This document shows, in pieces, positions 17,807 to 27,241 of a stretch of DNA of 64,000 bases (its first letter is position 1; each line of letters starts with the position of its first letter). The notes under the pieces were generated by a model. It did not search any database, was not told the DNA's origin, and saw nothing but the letters and a program-made list of their open reading frames with translations. The translations under genes and the position numbers were made by a program. The DNA is from Xylanimonas allomyrinae (GTDB lineage Bacteria; Actinomycetota; Actinomycetes; Actinomycetales; Cellulomonadaceae), in contig NZ_CP035495.1 of the NCBI RefSeq assembly GCF_004135345.1, positions 3,720,001 through 3,784,000 on the forward strand, written 5' to 3'.

Positions 17807-19760
17807 CCCGCGGCGCGCGAGCGCCTGGACGCGCGAGGAGTGGACGGGGTTCGCCGACCGCCTCCTGACGGGTGCGCGCGCCTACGCGTCGCCGGGCTAC
17901 GCGCGTCTGACGCTGCCCGGCCCGGCGGGCGCGTACGGCACGGCGGTCGACGGGCTGGAGGGCTTCGCCCGGACGTTCCTGCTCGCCGGGTTCCGCATCG
18001 CGGGCGACCCCGGCGGCGCGCGTGACGACCTCGCCCAGCGCTACGCCGACGGCATCGCCGCGGGCGTCGACCCCGCCGCCCCGGCGCACGAGCGCTGGGT
18101 CCGCCTGACCGAGCACCCGCAGGCCAAGGTCGAGGCCGCGTCCATCGCGCTCGTGCTCGACCTGTGCCGCCCGTGGGTGTGGGACCGGTTGTCGGAGCGC
18201 ACGCGCGAGCAGGTGGTCGAGTACCTGTCGCCCGTCGTGGGCGACACCGCCTACCCCGACAACAACTGGCTCTGGTTCCGCGTGGTGGTGCAGACCTTCC
18301 TGCGGTCGGTGGGCGGCCCGTGGTCGCCCGACGACGTCGAGTCCGACCTCGCCCGCTACGAGTCGTTCTACCGCGGGGACGGCTGGTACTCGGACGGCCC
18401 GCGGCGGGCGTTCGACCACTACGCGGGCTGGGCGATGCACCTGTACCCCGTCCTGTGGTCGCGCATGGCCGGGGCCGACACGCTGGCCGGGGGCCGGTCG
18501 GCCACGCACCGGGACCGCCTCGACCGCTACCTGCTCGACGCGGTGCGGCTCGTCGGCGGCGACGGGGGCCCGCTCGTCCAGGGTCGCAGCCTCGTGTACC
18601 GGTTCGCGGCCGCCGCGCCCTTCTGGGCCGGGGTGCTCGCCGAGGTCCCCTCGACGACGCCGGGCGTGCTGCGGCAGGCGGCCGGGCGGACGGTCGGGCA
18701 CTTCCTCGGTCACGGCGTCCCCGAGGCGGGCGACCTGCTGACGCTCGGCTGGCACCGTCAGTGGCGTCCGCTGGCCCAGGGCTACTCGGGGCCGTCGTCG
18801 CCGTACTGGGCGGTCAAGGGGCTGCTCGGCATCGCGCTCCCGGCCGGCCACCCCGTCTGGGCGGCCCACGCCGAGCCGTTGCCCGTCGACCTGTCCGACC
18901 AGGCGTTCGCCGTCGCGCCGGCGGGCTGGGCCGTGGCGACGACGCGCGCCGACGGTCTTGTGCGGGTCGCCAACCACGGCACCGACCACGCGACGCCCGG
19001 CGTGCCGACGGGCGACTCGCCCCTGTACGCCCGTCTCGGCTATTCGACGGCGACGTCACCGCTGCTCGACGAGGACGCGTGGGTCACACCCGTCGACCAG
19101 GCGGTCGCGCTCGTCGACCAGCAGGGCCGTACGACCCACCGCACGCCGATGACGCCGCGGAGAACCGTCGTGGGCGACGGGTTCGCGATGGCGAGCTCGG
19201 TGACCGACGCGCACTGGATGCGCGACGTCGTCACCCCGCCCATCGACCTCGGTGACGGGCGTGCGGGCACGGCGGTGCCCGCCGGCCGCCTGGAGGTGGT
19301 CTCGGTGCTGCGCGGCCCCTGGGAGCTGCGCCTCGTGCGGGTCGCGTCGATGGCCGACGGCGTCGCGGCGCACGACCTGCGGCTGCACGTCGGCGGCTGG
19401 GCGCTGCCGGGTGACACCGTCGACGACGGTGCTCCGCGGCCCGTCGAGGTGCGGGTCGACGCAGGCAGCGCCGTCGTGACGTGCGGCGCACTGACCTCGG
19501 CGATCGCGAGCGTCGAGGTGGGCGGCATCGGCGACGTCGTCACCGTCGCCGATGCCAGCCCGCTCGCGCGGCGCTCGTTCGTCCCGGTGCTCGAACGTCC
19601 CGTCACCGTCGGCTCCTGGTGCGGGGCGCTCGTCACGCTCACCGGGACGAGGCCCCCGCGGCGACGGTGCCGGGCCACGGTGACGGCCGGTGCCGTGGAC
19701 GTCTGCTGGCCCGACGGTGTCGCGCACCGCGTGGCTCTGCCCGCCGACGGCGCGGCGTGA
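17784..19760 (+). CDS. DUF2264-family protein, probable glycoside hydrolase
   Basis: 658 aa, cytoplasmic. The N-terminal two thirds show an (alpha/alpha)-barrel-like pattern with W/F-rich blocks: YPDNNWLWFRVVVQTFL, GDGWYSDGPRRAFDHYAGWAMHLY and LVQGRSLVYRFAAAAPFWAG; the last third is a beta domain. These match PF10022 (DUF2264), which as I recall includes or is close to the GH154 exo-beta-glucuronidases; treat the activity as likely but unproven. ATG at 17784 lies inside the end of the fucosidase gene, so they are co-translated. An activity on glucuronosyl linkages would fit the GH88/KduI/KduD genes upstream. Confidence 0.78.
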   Translation: MVWQPARDPRRASAWTREEWTGFADRLLTGARAYASPGYARLTLPGPAGAYGTAVDGLEGFARTFLLAGFRIAGDPGGARDDLAQRYADGIAAGVDPAAPAHERWVRLTEHPQAKVEAASIALVLDLCRPWVWDRLSERTREQVVEYLSPVVGDTAYPDNNWLWFRVVVQTFLRSVGGPWSPDDVESDLARYESFYRGDGWYSDGPRRAFDHYAGWAMHLYPVLWSRMAGADTLAGGRSATHRDRLDRYLLDAVRLVGGDGGPLVQGRSLVYRFAAAAPFWAGVLAEVPSTTPGVLRQAAGRTVGHFLGHGVPEAGDLLTLGWHRQWRPLAQGYSGPSSPYWAVKGLLGIALPAGHPVWAAHAEPLPVDLSDQAFAVAPAGWAVATTRADGLVRVANHGTDHATPGVPTGDSPLYARLGYSTATSPLLDEDAWVTPVDQAVALVDQQGRTTHRTPMTPRRTVVGDGFAMASSVTDAHWMRDVVTPPIDLGDGRAGTAVPAGRLEVVSVLRGPWELRLVRVASMADGVAAHDLRLHVGGWALPGDTVDDGAPRPVEVRVDAGSAVVTCGALTSAIASVEVGGIGDVVTVADASPLARRSFVPVLERPVTVGSWCGALVTLTGTRPPRRRCRATVTAGAVDVCWPDGVAHRVALPADGAA

Positions 19761-20026
19761 CGCGCGCCGCGCGGCGAAACGATCGTCCGACGGCTGGTCA
19801 GGACGCGACGGGACGGGGCGAGGTTCACGGGCCCACGGGGGCGTGCGGAGCCGACCGACACCCGGCCGACCTGCGTAGACGCTCCGTTGCCCGCGCGCAC
19901 GCGGACCACTGCCGCTGAGTCGATTTGCGACGCCTCGTGGAGAGCGTCCCGTTCGGGTCCCGATGATCTCTGTGCGAGCGCGGCAGTGCCAGGGCCGTCC
20001 GCAGCACATGAGGGCAGGGGGCCACC
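19761..20026. other. 266-bp gap with no gene seen
   Basis: Between the DUF2264 gene and the CSLREA protein gene. No convincing frame or clear hairpin; presumably the promoter of the surface-protein locus. A ribosome-site-like AGGGCAGGGG precedes the ATG at 20027. Confidence 0.5.
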
Positions 20027-23000
20027 ATGCGATCAGGGAAACGGGCGGAAAGAGCGGGGGCTCAGCACGTGCGCCCTCGACGCGGTGGTGGCCTGCGCCG
20101 GGCTGCGGCACTCGCGGCGGTTGCCGCGCTCGCGGTCGTGCCGGTCGTCGTCGCCGTCGAGGTGGCGTCGGCGACGGGCTATGTCCTGCCGGTCGACTCG
20201 CTCGGGCTGGAGCCCGCGGCGGGCAACCTGACCGACGGATTCTGCGAGTCGACCGTGGGCACCTGCACGCTTCGCGCCGCGATCGAGGAGGCCAACGCCC
20301 TCAAGGGCGCGCCCGGTGACGTGACGATCACCGTCCACCCCTCGTTCGCAGGGGGTGTGATCCCGCTCGACAACGCCGTCGGCACGCGAATGCTCACCAC
20401 GAGCCCGTCGAGCGGGGCCACGGTCACCGGGGACGCCGGCGCGTACCTCGTCGTCACCCAGCCGGTGACCATCGACCTCGGCCACCGGATCAAGCTCCAG
20501 GACGCGGCGCCGACGACCGCCGAGTCGGCGTCCGCGGCGGTGTTCTACCTCAACGGACCGGACATCACGGTCCGGGGCGTGGACGACACCTACTCGTCGC
20601 AGACCACCTTCTACGTCGGCCCGCAGGCGACCCGCGTGTCGATCACCGACGGTTCGGTGACGACCCCCAACACCGATGCGAAGCGGTTCCTGGTCGTGCG
20701 CGGCGGGGCGAGCAACGTGACGTTGCGCGGCTACCAGGTCTCGGGGTACGGCTCGCTCGGGACCGCGGCCGACGCCCCCACGCAGGGGTGGGTGATGGTG
20801 GACGGAGCCACCGTCTCGCCCGTGATGGACCTGCTCGTGGACGGCAACACGTTCACCGTGGCGACTCCCGGCGCTCGCTGCGACACCTCGACCGCGGCCG
20901 GGTGCACCGCCCCGGCGGTCAACTTCAACTCGGCGGTCGGGCAGCAGGCGACGAGGTTCACCTTCTCGAACAACGTCGTCCGCGGCCTCAACCAGCGTGG
21001 CGAAAACTGGCACGCCGGCATCGACATGGGCCGAGCGAAGCTGACCGACACCGTCATCTCCGGCAACACGTTCGAGGACTGCCAGATGTCAGGTGCCGAC
21101 GCGAGCGCGCTCATCGAGATGAACACCCACTCGACCTCCTCCATGGCGGTGATCGACGGCATCAGGATCGACCACAACGCGTTCTCCGGGCTGAGGACCG
21201 CGGTCGAGGGCGGCATTAACAGCGGCGTGATCCGGTTCCCCGGGATCGGGGGACGCTCAAGGGCATCTCGACGGTGGAGCACAACTACTTCGCGGCCAGC
21301 CCGGGCAAGCTCGGGCCGCAGGCGATCACGTGGCTGCCGGCCGGGAGCGCTGCCGCCAAGGTGACCGCCTCACGGCTGACCATTCGTGACAACTTCTTCG
21401 ACGGGCTCGCAAGCGGCACCTCACGCTCGATGATGCGGCTGTGGGACACCGGAGCGGTGTTCGTCACGGGCAACCGGGCCGGCCCCGGCTCGCTCACGCT
21501 CGCGAACACCGTGCTCGAGGAGAACGAGGGCGACGCGGTCTACCACCAGAACATCCTCAACAACCTCTACCCGTCGAGCAACGGCAAGCTCAACACCTGG
21601 TTCCCGACCGCTCGCTCCAAGGACAACACGCAGACCGGCCCGGTGAACGCGGTCGCGTGCAGCGTCCCCTCGAGGTGGCCCCGCCGACCGACGCCGCCGC
21701 GAACGCGTCGACCACGGGAAGGATGCCCCCGGCCGCCAGCACCACGCTCGACGTGTACTGGACGGCGACCACCAACGCCGAGGTGTTCCTCGGCACCTAC
21801 CCGCTCAACGGCACGAACGAGCGCCAGACGATCGACGTCGCGCTGCCGGTCGCGGGCGACCCTCGCCTGACCTTCGAGGCCGTCGACGGGGGCACGACCG
21901 GGCGGATCACCGTGCCGGGACCCGTGGACCCGGTCACCGGCCGGGTGAGCGGTGGGCTGCGCGTGCAGACGCACGACGCGTCGGCAGGGGTCACACCCGC
22001 ATCGTCGCAGTACAGCCGCGTCGCGACGATCACCGGGCAGTGCGCCCCGGTGTTGACGATCATGCAGGCCGAGACGCAGCCGGAGGAGACGCTGGCCCGC
22101 GACCTCAGGTTCACGGTCACCTCGAGCATGGCGCTGGTGCCGGACTCGTTCGAGCCCGGTGACGTGCACGTGACGGCCGCGACCGCGACCTCGACCGGGG
22201 CGGACGGCGTGCCGGCCGGTGTGAGCACGCTCGACGGGACGCTGCCCGTCGCCACCGTCGTCTCCGTCACGCCGGTCCCGGGGACGGGCGACACGAGGTT
22301 CGAGGTCGTCGTCCGCGCGAACGACACGGCACGGGTCTCGGTGAGCATCGACGCCGACGCCGTCGTCTCGCAGGACTCGGGCCTGCGCAACCCGGCTCCG
22401 GCGGCGTCGGGCGCCACGGCGGCGACCGACAGCACGGTGACCTTCGTCAACCCGGTGACCGTCACGCCACCCCGGCTCCGGGTGGTCGCCGGTGACCCGA
22501 TCGGCAAGGACTACTCGCTGACCCTGATCGCGGGTGCGCCGTCGCCGACGGCGGACCTGCGGTTCACGGCGACGGTGGACCAGCCGGCGGGCACCCCGGA
22601 GGTGCGGCTCAGCACGGGCGCGCCGGTGATCCCCGTGGCGGGGACCAGCAGCGAGCCGGTGACGGTCCGGGTCGCGATCGGTGACGTCGCGGCGAACACT
22701 CCGGCGACCGTCGTCCACACCGTGGCCTCCGACGACCCGGCCTACGACGGGCTCCTGGTGCCGGCGCTGCGGGTCGCCCTGTTCATGCACGACCCGAACC
22801 TGAGGGTCGTGAAGGAGGCGTGGGTGGAGCGCCCGGACGGCACTCCGCTCGACGACACCTCGGTCGAGGGGATCCGGGCGACTGGCGTCCGGGTGCCGGC
22901 CGGGTCGCGGCTCGCGGACCAGCAGACCGTGTGCTTCGTGTACACGGTCACCAACGAGACGGCCGGTGAGTGGGCGACCGACGTCACGGAGGTCACCGTG

Positions 23001-23147
23001 ACCGACTCCGACGCGCGGCTCGGCGACGGCGGGGTCATCGGGCAGATCCCCGTGGTCCACGTCGACGAGCCCAAGTCGCTGTTCGCCTGCGCTCGGCTGG
23101 TCCCCAGAGACACCACGGTCGGCGGCAACGCCCCGACGGGGGAGTGA
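20027..23147 (+). CDS. Large secreted CSLREA/parallel-beta-helix surface protein, frame broken twice
   Basis: About 1040 aa once two breaks are repaired. Residues 1-50 are a twin-basic signal peptide; a CSLREA-type motif follows (CTLRAAIEEANAL near 88-100). Residues ~150-550 contain repeated V-x-G-N-x-F and N-V/T-x-x-N units typical of right-handed beta helices; the C-terminal ~450 aa are Ig-like beta repeats. Reading passes from frame 2 (20027) to frame 1 at the G5 run 21248-21252 and to frame 0 at the C4 run 21666-21669; adding one base at each restores continuous protein. It heads the SipW-type locus and ends 4 bp before the next gene. Probably a cell-surface or matrix adhesin; function unproven. 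Confidence 0.8.
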
Positions 23148-23151
23148 CGGA

Positions 23152-23811
23152 ATGGCAACCCGGACCCGGCCGAGGGCCGGGCGGTCGCGCACGCTGCTCG
23201 TCGTGACGAGCCCGTTCGCCGCCGCCGCGGTGGCGAGCGTGCTGGCTGCTGGCGGCACGCTTGCGGCGTGGTCGAGCGAGGGCTCGTTGCCGGACGTGGT
23301 GGTGAGCGCGGGCGACCTCGACCTGCGCGTCGTGGGGGCGCTCTGGCAGCAGGTCCCGCCGGGTTCGGGCGCGACCGCCGGGCAGCCGCTCGCGGACACG
23401 AACCCCGGGGTCGTGTCGATGCCTGGCGACGTGTACGCGATCCGGCTCGACGTCGAGACGTACCTGCAGGGCGACAACCTTGAGGGTGCCCTGCGCGTCG
23501 AGTACGCCGGAGCCGTCGCCGATGACGTCGCCGCAGGCCGTGCCGCCGTGTCCTTCCACGTCGAGGACGCCGACGGCAACCCGGTCGCTCCCACCTCGGG
23601 TGACGCCGACGCCGGGGCGACCGTGGCCGTCCCCGGGCTGCGGGGCGGGAGCGAGGGCGTGACGACGAGCTGGCGCGTCGTCGTGACCGTGCGCGTGCTC
23701 GGCGACAACCGGTGGGTCACGCCCGACACGGAGGGGTACCCGGGGGAGTGGTCGTCCGGTGACTTCGTGGTGCACCTCGACCAGGTGCGCCGAGGAGGTG
23801 CCGCGGGATGA
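23152..23811 (+). CDS. Secreted protein with SipW/TasA-like signal peptide (1 of 3)
   Basis: 219 aa. The signal (about 12-45) ends in GGTLAAWSSEG, the A-x-W-S type junction seen in substrates of SipW-like peptidases. The mature part is beta-rich and reads like camelysin/TasA-type domains (VVSAGDLDLRVVG, VVSMPGDVYAIRLDVETYLQGDNLEGAL). ATG at 23152; stop overlaps the next start by 4 bp. Related in sequence to the 24764 product (MPGD and GDNLEGAL versus VPGDKV and GDNLVATL). Likely exported to form or decorate surface fibres. Confidence 0.75.
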   Translation: MATRTRPRAGRSRTLLVVTSPFAAAAVASVLAAGGTLAAWSSEGSLPDVVVSAGDLDLRVVGALWQQVPPGSGATAGQPLADTNPGVVSMPGDVYAIRLDVETYLQGDNLEGALRVEYAGAVADDVAAGRAAVSFHVEDADGNPVAPTSGDADAGATVAVPGLRGGSEGVTTSWRVVVTVRVLGDNRWVTPDTEGYPGEWSSGDFVVHLDQVRRGGAAG

Positions 23812-24719
23812 CGCCGACGGCACGACGTGGGGTTCGCGCGGGCGCCGCGGCCGCTGTCGCCGCAGCGGTGACGTGCGCCGCCGTGACGGCGGCGCACGCG
23901 CTGTGGTCGCTCGATGCTGCCGTCACCGTCCCGGCGTTCCAGGTCGGCGGGGTCTCGTTCGCCGCCGAGCCGCGCGATGCGGACGACGCGACGACCCTCC
24001 GCTATTCCGTCGACGGAGGCGCGGTGGCGGTCCTGGTCCCGGGATCCACGATCGCGCAGGTCCTCGGGCGGACGGGCAACGACCTGGCGCCGGTGATCTG
24101 GAGCTTCGACGTGACCGGCTGGGCCGACGGCGCCGCCGGGCTGGTCTACGACGTCTCCGTCGCCGCGCAGGTCGACGCGGTCGGCACCACCCACGACCTG
24201 TCGTCCGGGTCGGGCCGGGACGGGACGCTCCTGCGGTACTCGACCTTCAAGGTCTACCCCGCCTCAGGATCGGGCGGCTGCTCGTGGGTCCCCCAGACGG
24301 CTCAGCCCGCCGCGGGGCAGGTGCCGCAGAACGTCTACGTCGTCGACGGGGACGCGCACCTGCTCCAGGAACCGGGCGCACGGGCCGGCGAGGGCACCAC
24401 GCAGGTGTGGTGCGTCGCGATCGCCGCCATCGACCGGCCCGACGGCCTGTACGCCAACGAGGTGACGGCGACAGGGACGGATGCTGCCAAGGGAACGACC
24501 CGCGTGTCCGTCGACTCGTGGCATGCGGCCGTGGCCTTCCCGTCGTCTCAGCCCCCGCTGGGCGACTACCGCAACACGGTGCTCGCGCAGGGCGTCGCGG
24601 ACGGCACGATCGCCCGCGACGCAGACGAGTGGGGTGCCGCCGTCTACCCCGACCCGGGAAGCGAGCCGGACGTGCGCATCACGCTCGACCCGGCCGTCAT
24701 CCACCCCGGCCAGAACTGA
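23808..24719 (+). CDS. Secreted protein with SipW-like signal peptide (2 of 3)
   Basis: 303 aa. An Ala-rich signal (about 8-35) ends in AHALWSLDA. The mature region is beta-rich with two Cys (GGCSWVPQ and VWCVAI) that could form a disulphide. Longer than its neighbours and only distantly similar. Starts within the previous stop codon region (ATGA-type overlap) and ends 44 bp before the third member. No enzymatic motif. Confidence 0.72.
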   Translation: MTPTARRGVRAGAAAAVAAAVTCAAVTAAHALWSLDAAVTVPAFQVGGVSFAAEPRDADDATTLRYSVDGGAVAVLVPGSTIAQVLGRTGNDLAPVIWSFDVTGWADGAAGLVYDVSVAAQVDAVGTTHDLSSGSGRDGTLLRYSTFKVYPASGSGGCSWVPQTAQPAAGQVPQNVYVVDGDAHLLQEPGARAGEGTTQVWCVAIAAIDRPDGLYANEVTATGTDAAKGTTRVSVDSWHAAVAFPSSQPPLGDYRNTVLAQGVADGTIARDADEWGAAVYPDPGSEPDVRITLDPAVIHPGQN

Positions 24720-24763
24720 CCCAGCACGCCCCTCCCGGGGACCACCGAAAGGAAACCCACACC

Positions 24764-25498
24764 ATGAGCACCAACACCACCAACACCACCAACACCACCG
24801 ACGCCTCGCTCGTCCTCGTGACGGAAGTCAGGAGGCGCCGCGGGGGCGCGATCTGGCTCGCAGGAGGCGCCGCGCTCGCAGTCGCCCTGCTCGGCGGCGG
24901 CACCTTCGCCCTGTGGTCGCAATCGGTCGGGTTGGACGGGGGCACGATCACGGCGGGCGACTTGTCGCTGAGCGCGGAAGCGTCCTCCTTCTACGATGTC
25001 TCGGCCGACCGGAACTACACCGAAGCAATCGCCGGGTTGAGCAATCCGGTCGTCAAGGGCCAGAAGATCTCCCCGGAGACGTGGCTGATGGTCCCCGGCG
25101 ACAAGGTGGCCGCAGTCCTGCCCGTCGTAGTCACCCTGAAGGGCGACAACCTGGTCGCCACCCTGGCGCTCAGCTCGGAGGTGTTCGGCCAGGACAAGGT
25201 CATCCCCGGCGAGTACACCTACGCCGTCTACGACGGGAAGGGAACAGCGATCGCCCAGGAGGCGAAGGTGCCGGCAGGCGGGGTCCTGGCCACGCTCCAG
25301 GCGAAAGGGCTCGGCCAGGGCGTGGCTGGCGGCGAAGGCATCCCGACCCGTGCGGTGGACGGAACCGAGACTTTCACGGTGGTCGTCTTCGACACGTTCG
25401 ATGAGAACGGCACGCCCGAGGCTCCAGGTAGGAAGGACGCGCTGACCGACCTGGAGGTGACCCTGACGCAGATCCGCACGCCCGGCGTCGGCAACTGA
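24764..25498 (+). CDS. Alternate-type signal peptide protein (3 of 3), likely fibre subunit
   Basis: 244 aa. Begins with a TNT repeat (T-N-T-T-N-T-T-N-T-T), encoded by aacaccacc units, then a basic stretch and hydrophobic signal ending in GGTFALWSQSV. This matches the actinobacterial alternate-type signal peptide class processed by SipW-like enzymes. The mature domain (ITAGDLSLSAEAS, TWLMVPGDKVAAVLPV, LKGDNLVATLALS) resembles TasA/camelysin folds. ATG 24764 with GAAAGGAAA upstream; its own good ribosome site suggests high expression, and the peptidase gene follows at 25584. Confidence 0.78.
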   Translation: MSTNTTNTTNTTDASLVLVTEVRRRRGGAIWLAGGAALAVALLGGGTFALWSQSVGLDGGTITAGDLSLSAEASSFYDVSADRNYTEAIAGLSNPVVKGQKISPETWLMVPGDKVAAVLPVVVTLKGDNLVATLALSSEVFGQDKVIPGEYTYAVYDGKGTAIAQEAKVPAGGVLATLQAKGLGQGVAGGEGIPTRAVDGTETFTVVVFDTFDENGTPEAPGRKDALTDLEVTLTQIRTPGVGN

Positions 25499-25583
25499 AC
25501 GCCGAGTGAGCCGCCGGCGGCGCCTCGGCCCGGTCTGCGGGCCGGGGTGCCCGGCGGTCGCTCAGGACCGAAGGGGGTGGAGC

Positions 25584-26288
25584 ATGCTGCGCAGGCGCGA
25601 CGTGGCGTGGCGCATCGTCGGCGCGGCAGTCACGTTTGCCGTGTCCATCGCGCTCGTTGCCGTCGTCGTCCTCCTCAGCGTGATCCCGAGGGTGACGGGT
25701 GGCGCGAGCCTGACGGTGCTGACCGGCTCGATGGAGCCGACGTTCTCGCCGGGCGACGTCATCGTCGTACGTGGCGTGAGCGAGGACGACGTCTGCACTG
25801 ACGTCGGTATCGGTGACATCGTGACGTACTTCCCCCGTCCTGAGGATCCCGCTCTGGTGACGCACCGCGTCGTCGGCGTGACGGTCGGAGCGTTCGACGA
25901 CGGCACCTCCTGCCGGCTTGTCACGCAGGGGGACGACAACACCGCCGCCGACGATCCCGTGTCCCCCGCACAGGTGCGGGGCAGGTTCCTGTACCGGTTC
26001 CCCCGGGTCGGGCTGGCCCGCCAGTGGGCGCTACAGAACACCGACGTGGTCCTGGCGGCCCTTGCCGCGTGGGTGGTCGTCGCGCTCGTGTGGAGCGGGC
26101 TGCGTCCGTCGCGCACGCGTGTCGTCGTGCAGACCCAGACCGCGCACGACGCCGACCTGCTCCGGGAGAGCGGGCTCGCCGCGCGGGAGCGCCGGGTCGC
26201 GCTCCGGGAGGCCGAGCTCGGGATCGCTCGGCCCGGTGGCCGGTCCGGCGGCCGCCCCGCTGAGCATGTGCTCCCGGAGCGGCCCTGA
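25584..26288 (+). CDS. SipW-like signal peptidase I (S26B)
   Basis: Membrane protease of 234 aa that likely cleaves the three upstream ALWS/AAWS-type signals. One N-terminal membrane span (about 10-35) and one C-terminal span (about 150-172). Catalytic Ser in LTGSMEPTFSPGDVIVV (near 49) and, as in archaeal/eukaryotic-type enzymes, His rather than Lys as base in LVTHRVVGV (near 94). DDNTAADDPV is the conserved downstream block. ATG 25584 preceded by GGGGGTGGA. Ends exactly at the start of the LPxTG gene. Confidence 0.88.
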   Translation: MLRRRDVAWRIVGAAVTFAVSIALVAVVVLLSVIPRVTGGASLTVLTGSMEPTFSPGDVIVVRGVSEDDVCTDVGIGDIVTYFPRPEDPALVTHRVVGVTVGAFDDGTSCRLVTQGDDNTAADDPVSPAQVRGRFLYRFPRVGLARQWALQNTDVVLAALAAWVVVALVWSGLRPSRTRVVVQTQTAHDADLLRESGLAARERRVALREAELGIARPGGRSGGRPAEHVLPERP

Positions 26289-27229
26289 TGGCCGGCCGCA
26301 CACGTGCCGTCCCGTGGGGAGGCGTGGCGTCGACCGTGCGCACGGGAAGCCCGTCTCGCCGCAGGCGAGCCCTGGCGTGGGCGGTCGCGCTGGCGTTCGT
26401 GGCGCTCGTGGTTCTCGCCGTGGCGGGGAGGCCGACGCTGGGGTGCGCCGGCGCGGCGCCGCTGACCATCCGCGCCGCGCCCGGCCCCGGGAACCCGACC
26501 GCCGGCGCAGCAGCCGTGAGCGGGGGATCAGAGGGCACCGCCGGTGGGTCGGGGCCGTTGCCGCCCGCATCGGTGCCCGGCGACCCGGCGCAGGACGGCT
26601 GGGCGCAGGACGGCTGGGCTCAGGACGGCTGGGCGCAGGCGCTCCGGGCGCGGTGGGACGGCCCCACGATGCACCTCGACTGGCGGGGGCGCGCCTATGC
26701 GACCGCCGAGGCGTCTTTTGTCGGGGACCGCGTCCTCACGCCCGGCGACGACGTGCACCGGACGCTTGCGGTGGGCAACGGCGGCCCGGCGGACGCCGTC
26801 ATGACGGTCCGGATCCTGTTCGACGACCAGAGCCTGACGCGCGCCGACGAGGTGCTCGCCGCGCGCGCCGAGCTGTACTGGGATGTCGCGGAGGTCCACG
26901 GTGCGCTGTCGATGGACAGGCTCCGGGACGCTCCGGGCGGTTCCACCGTCGTCGCGGCGGTACGCGTGCCGCGGGCCGCGACGGTGCCCGTCACGGTCGG
27001 AGTCCGGATGAGGGCCGACGAGACCGCGGGCCGCGACACGGGCGACGACCCGGCGGACGGCATGGCGTTCCGGGTGCTCGTGCGTCTCGGCGCAGACACC
27101 TCCTCGGTCCCGGCGCCGGGCGTGCTGCCCCGGACGGGTGCGGCCGTCGCAGACCTGGTTGTCGTGGCGCTCGTCCTGGTGGGGCTCGGGCGGGTGCTGG
27201 TCGCCGCGTCGCGCCGCCGGAGCGGGTAG
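26288..27229 (+). CDS. Cell-wall-anchored LPxTG surface protein
   Basis: 313 aa: N-terminal signal/anchor (about 26-50), Gly/Ala/Pro-rich region, three A-Q-D-G-W repeats near 98-112, a beta-type domain (~120-275), then a sortase signal LPRTG followed by a hydrophobic span and the basic tail R-R-R-S-G. This indicates covalent attachment to peptidoglycan by sortase, which is not encoded here. Its start overlaps the peptidase gene by one base. Likely anchors the assemblies made from the upstream proteins. Confidence 0.8.
   Translation: MAGRTRAVPWGGVASTVRTGSPSRRRRALAWAVALAFVALVVLAVAGRPTLGCAGAAPLTIRAAPGPGNPTAGAAAVSGGSEGTAGGSGPLPPASVPGDPAQDGWAQDGWAQDGWAQALRARWDGPTMHLDWRGRAYATAEASFVGDRVLTPGDDVHRTLAVGNGGPADAVMTVRILFDDQSLTRADEVLAARAELYWDVAEVHGALSMDRLRDAPGGSTVVAAVRVPRAATVPVTVGVRMRADETAGRDTGDDPADGMAFRVLVRLGADTSSVPAPGVLPRTGAAVADLVVVALVLVGLGRVLVAASRRRSG
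26588..26632 (+). repeat. Three 15-bp tandem repeats in the LPxTG gene
   Basis: Units GCGCAGGACGGCTGG, identical in copies 1 and 2 with one synonymous change in copy 3, encoding A-Q-D-G-W. Prone to copy-number variation. Confidence 0.85.
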
Positions 27230-27241
27230 CCCGCGCCGGAC

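Noticed and set aside
21240-21680. Programmed ribosomal frameshifting in the CSLREA gene
   Set aside because: Two shifts in the same direction at plain G5 and C4 runs without slippery heptamer or structure; four unrelated genes show the same pattern.
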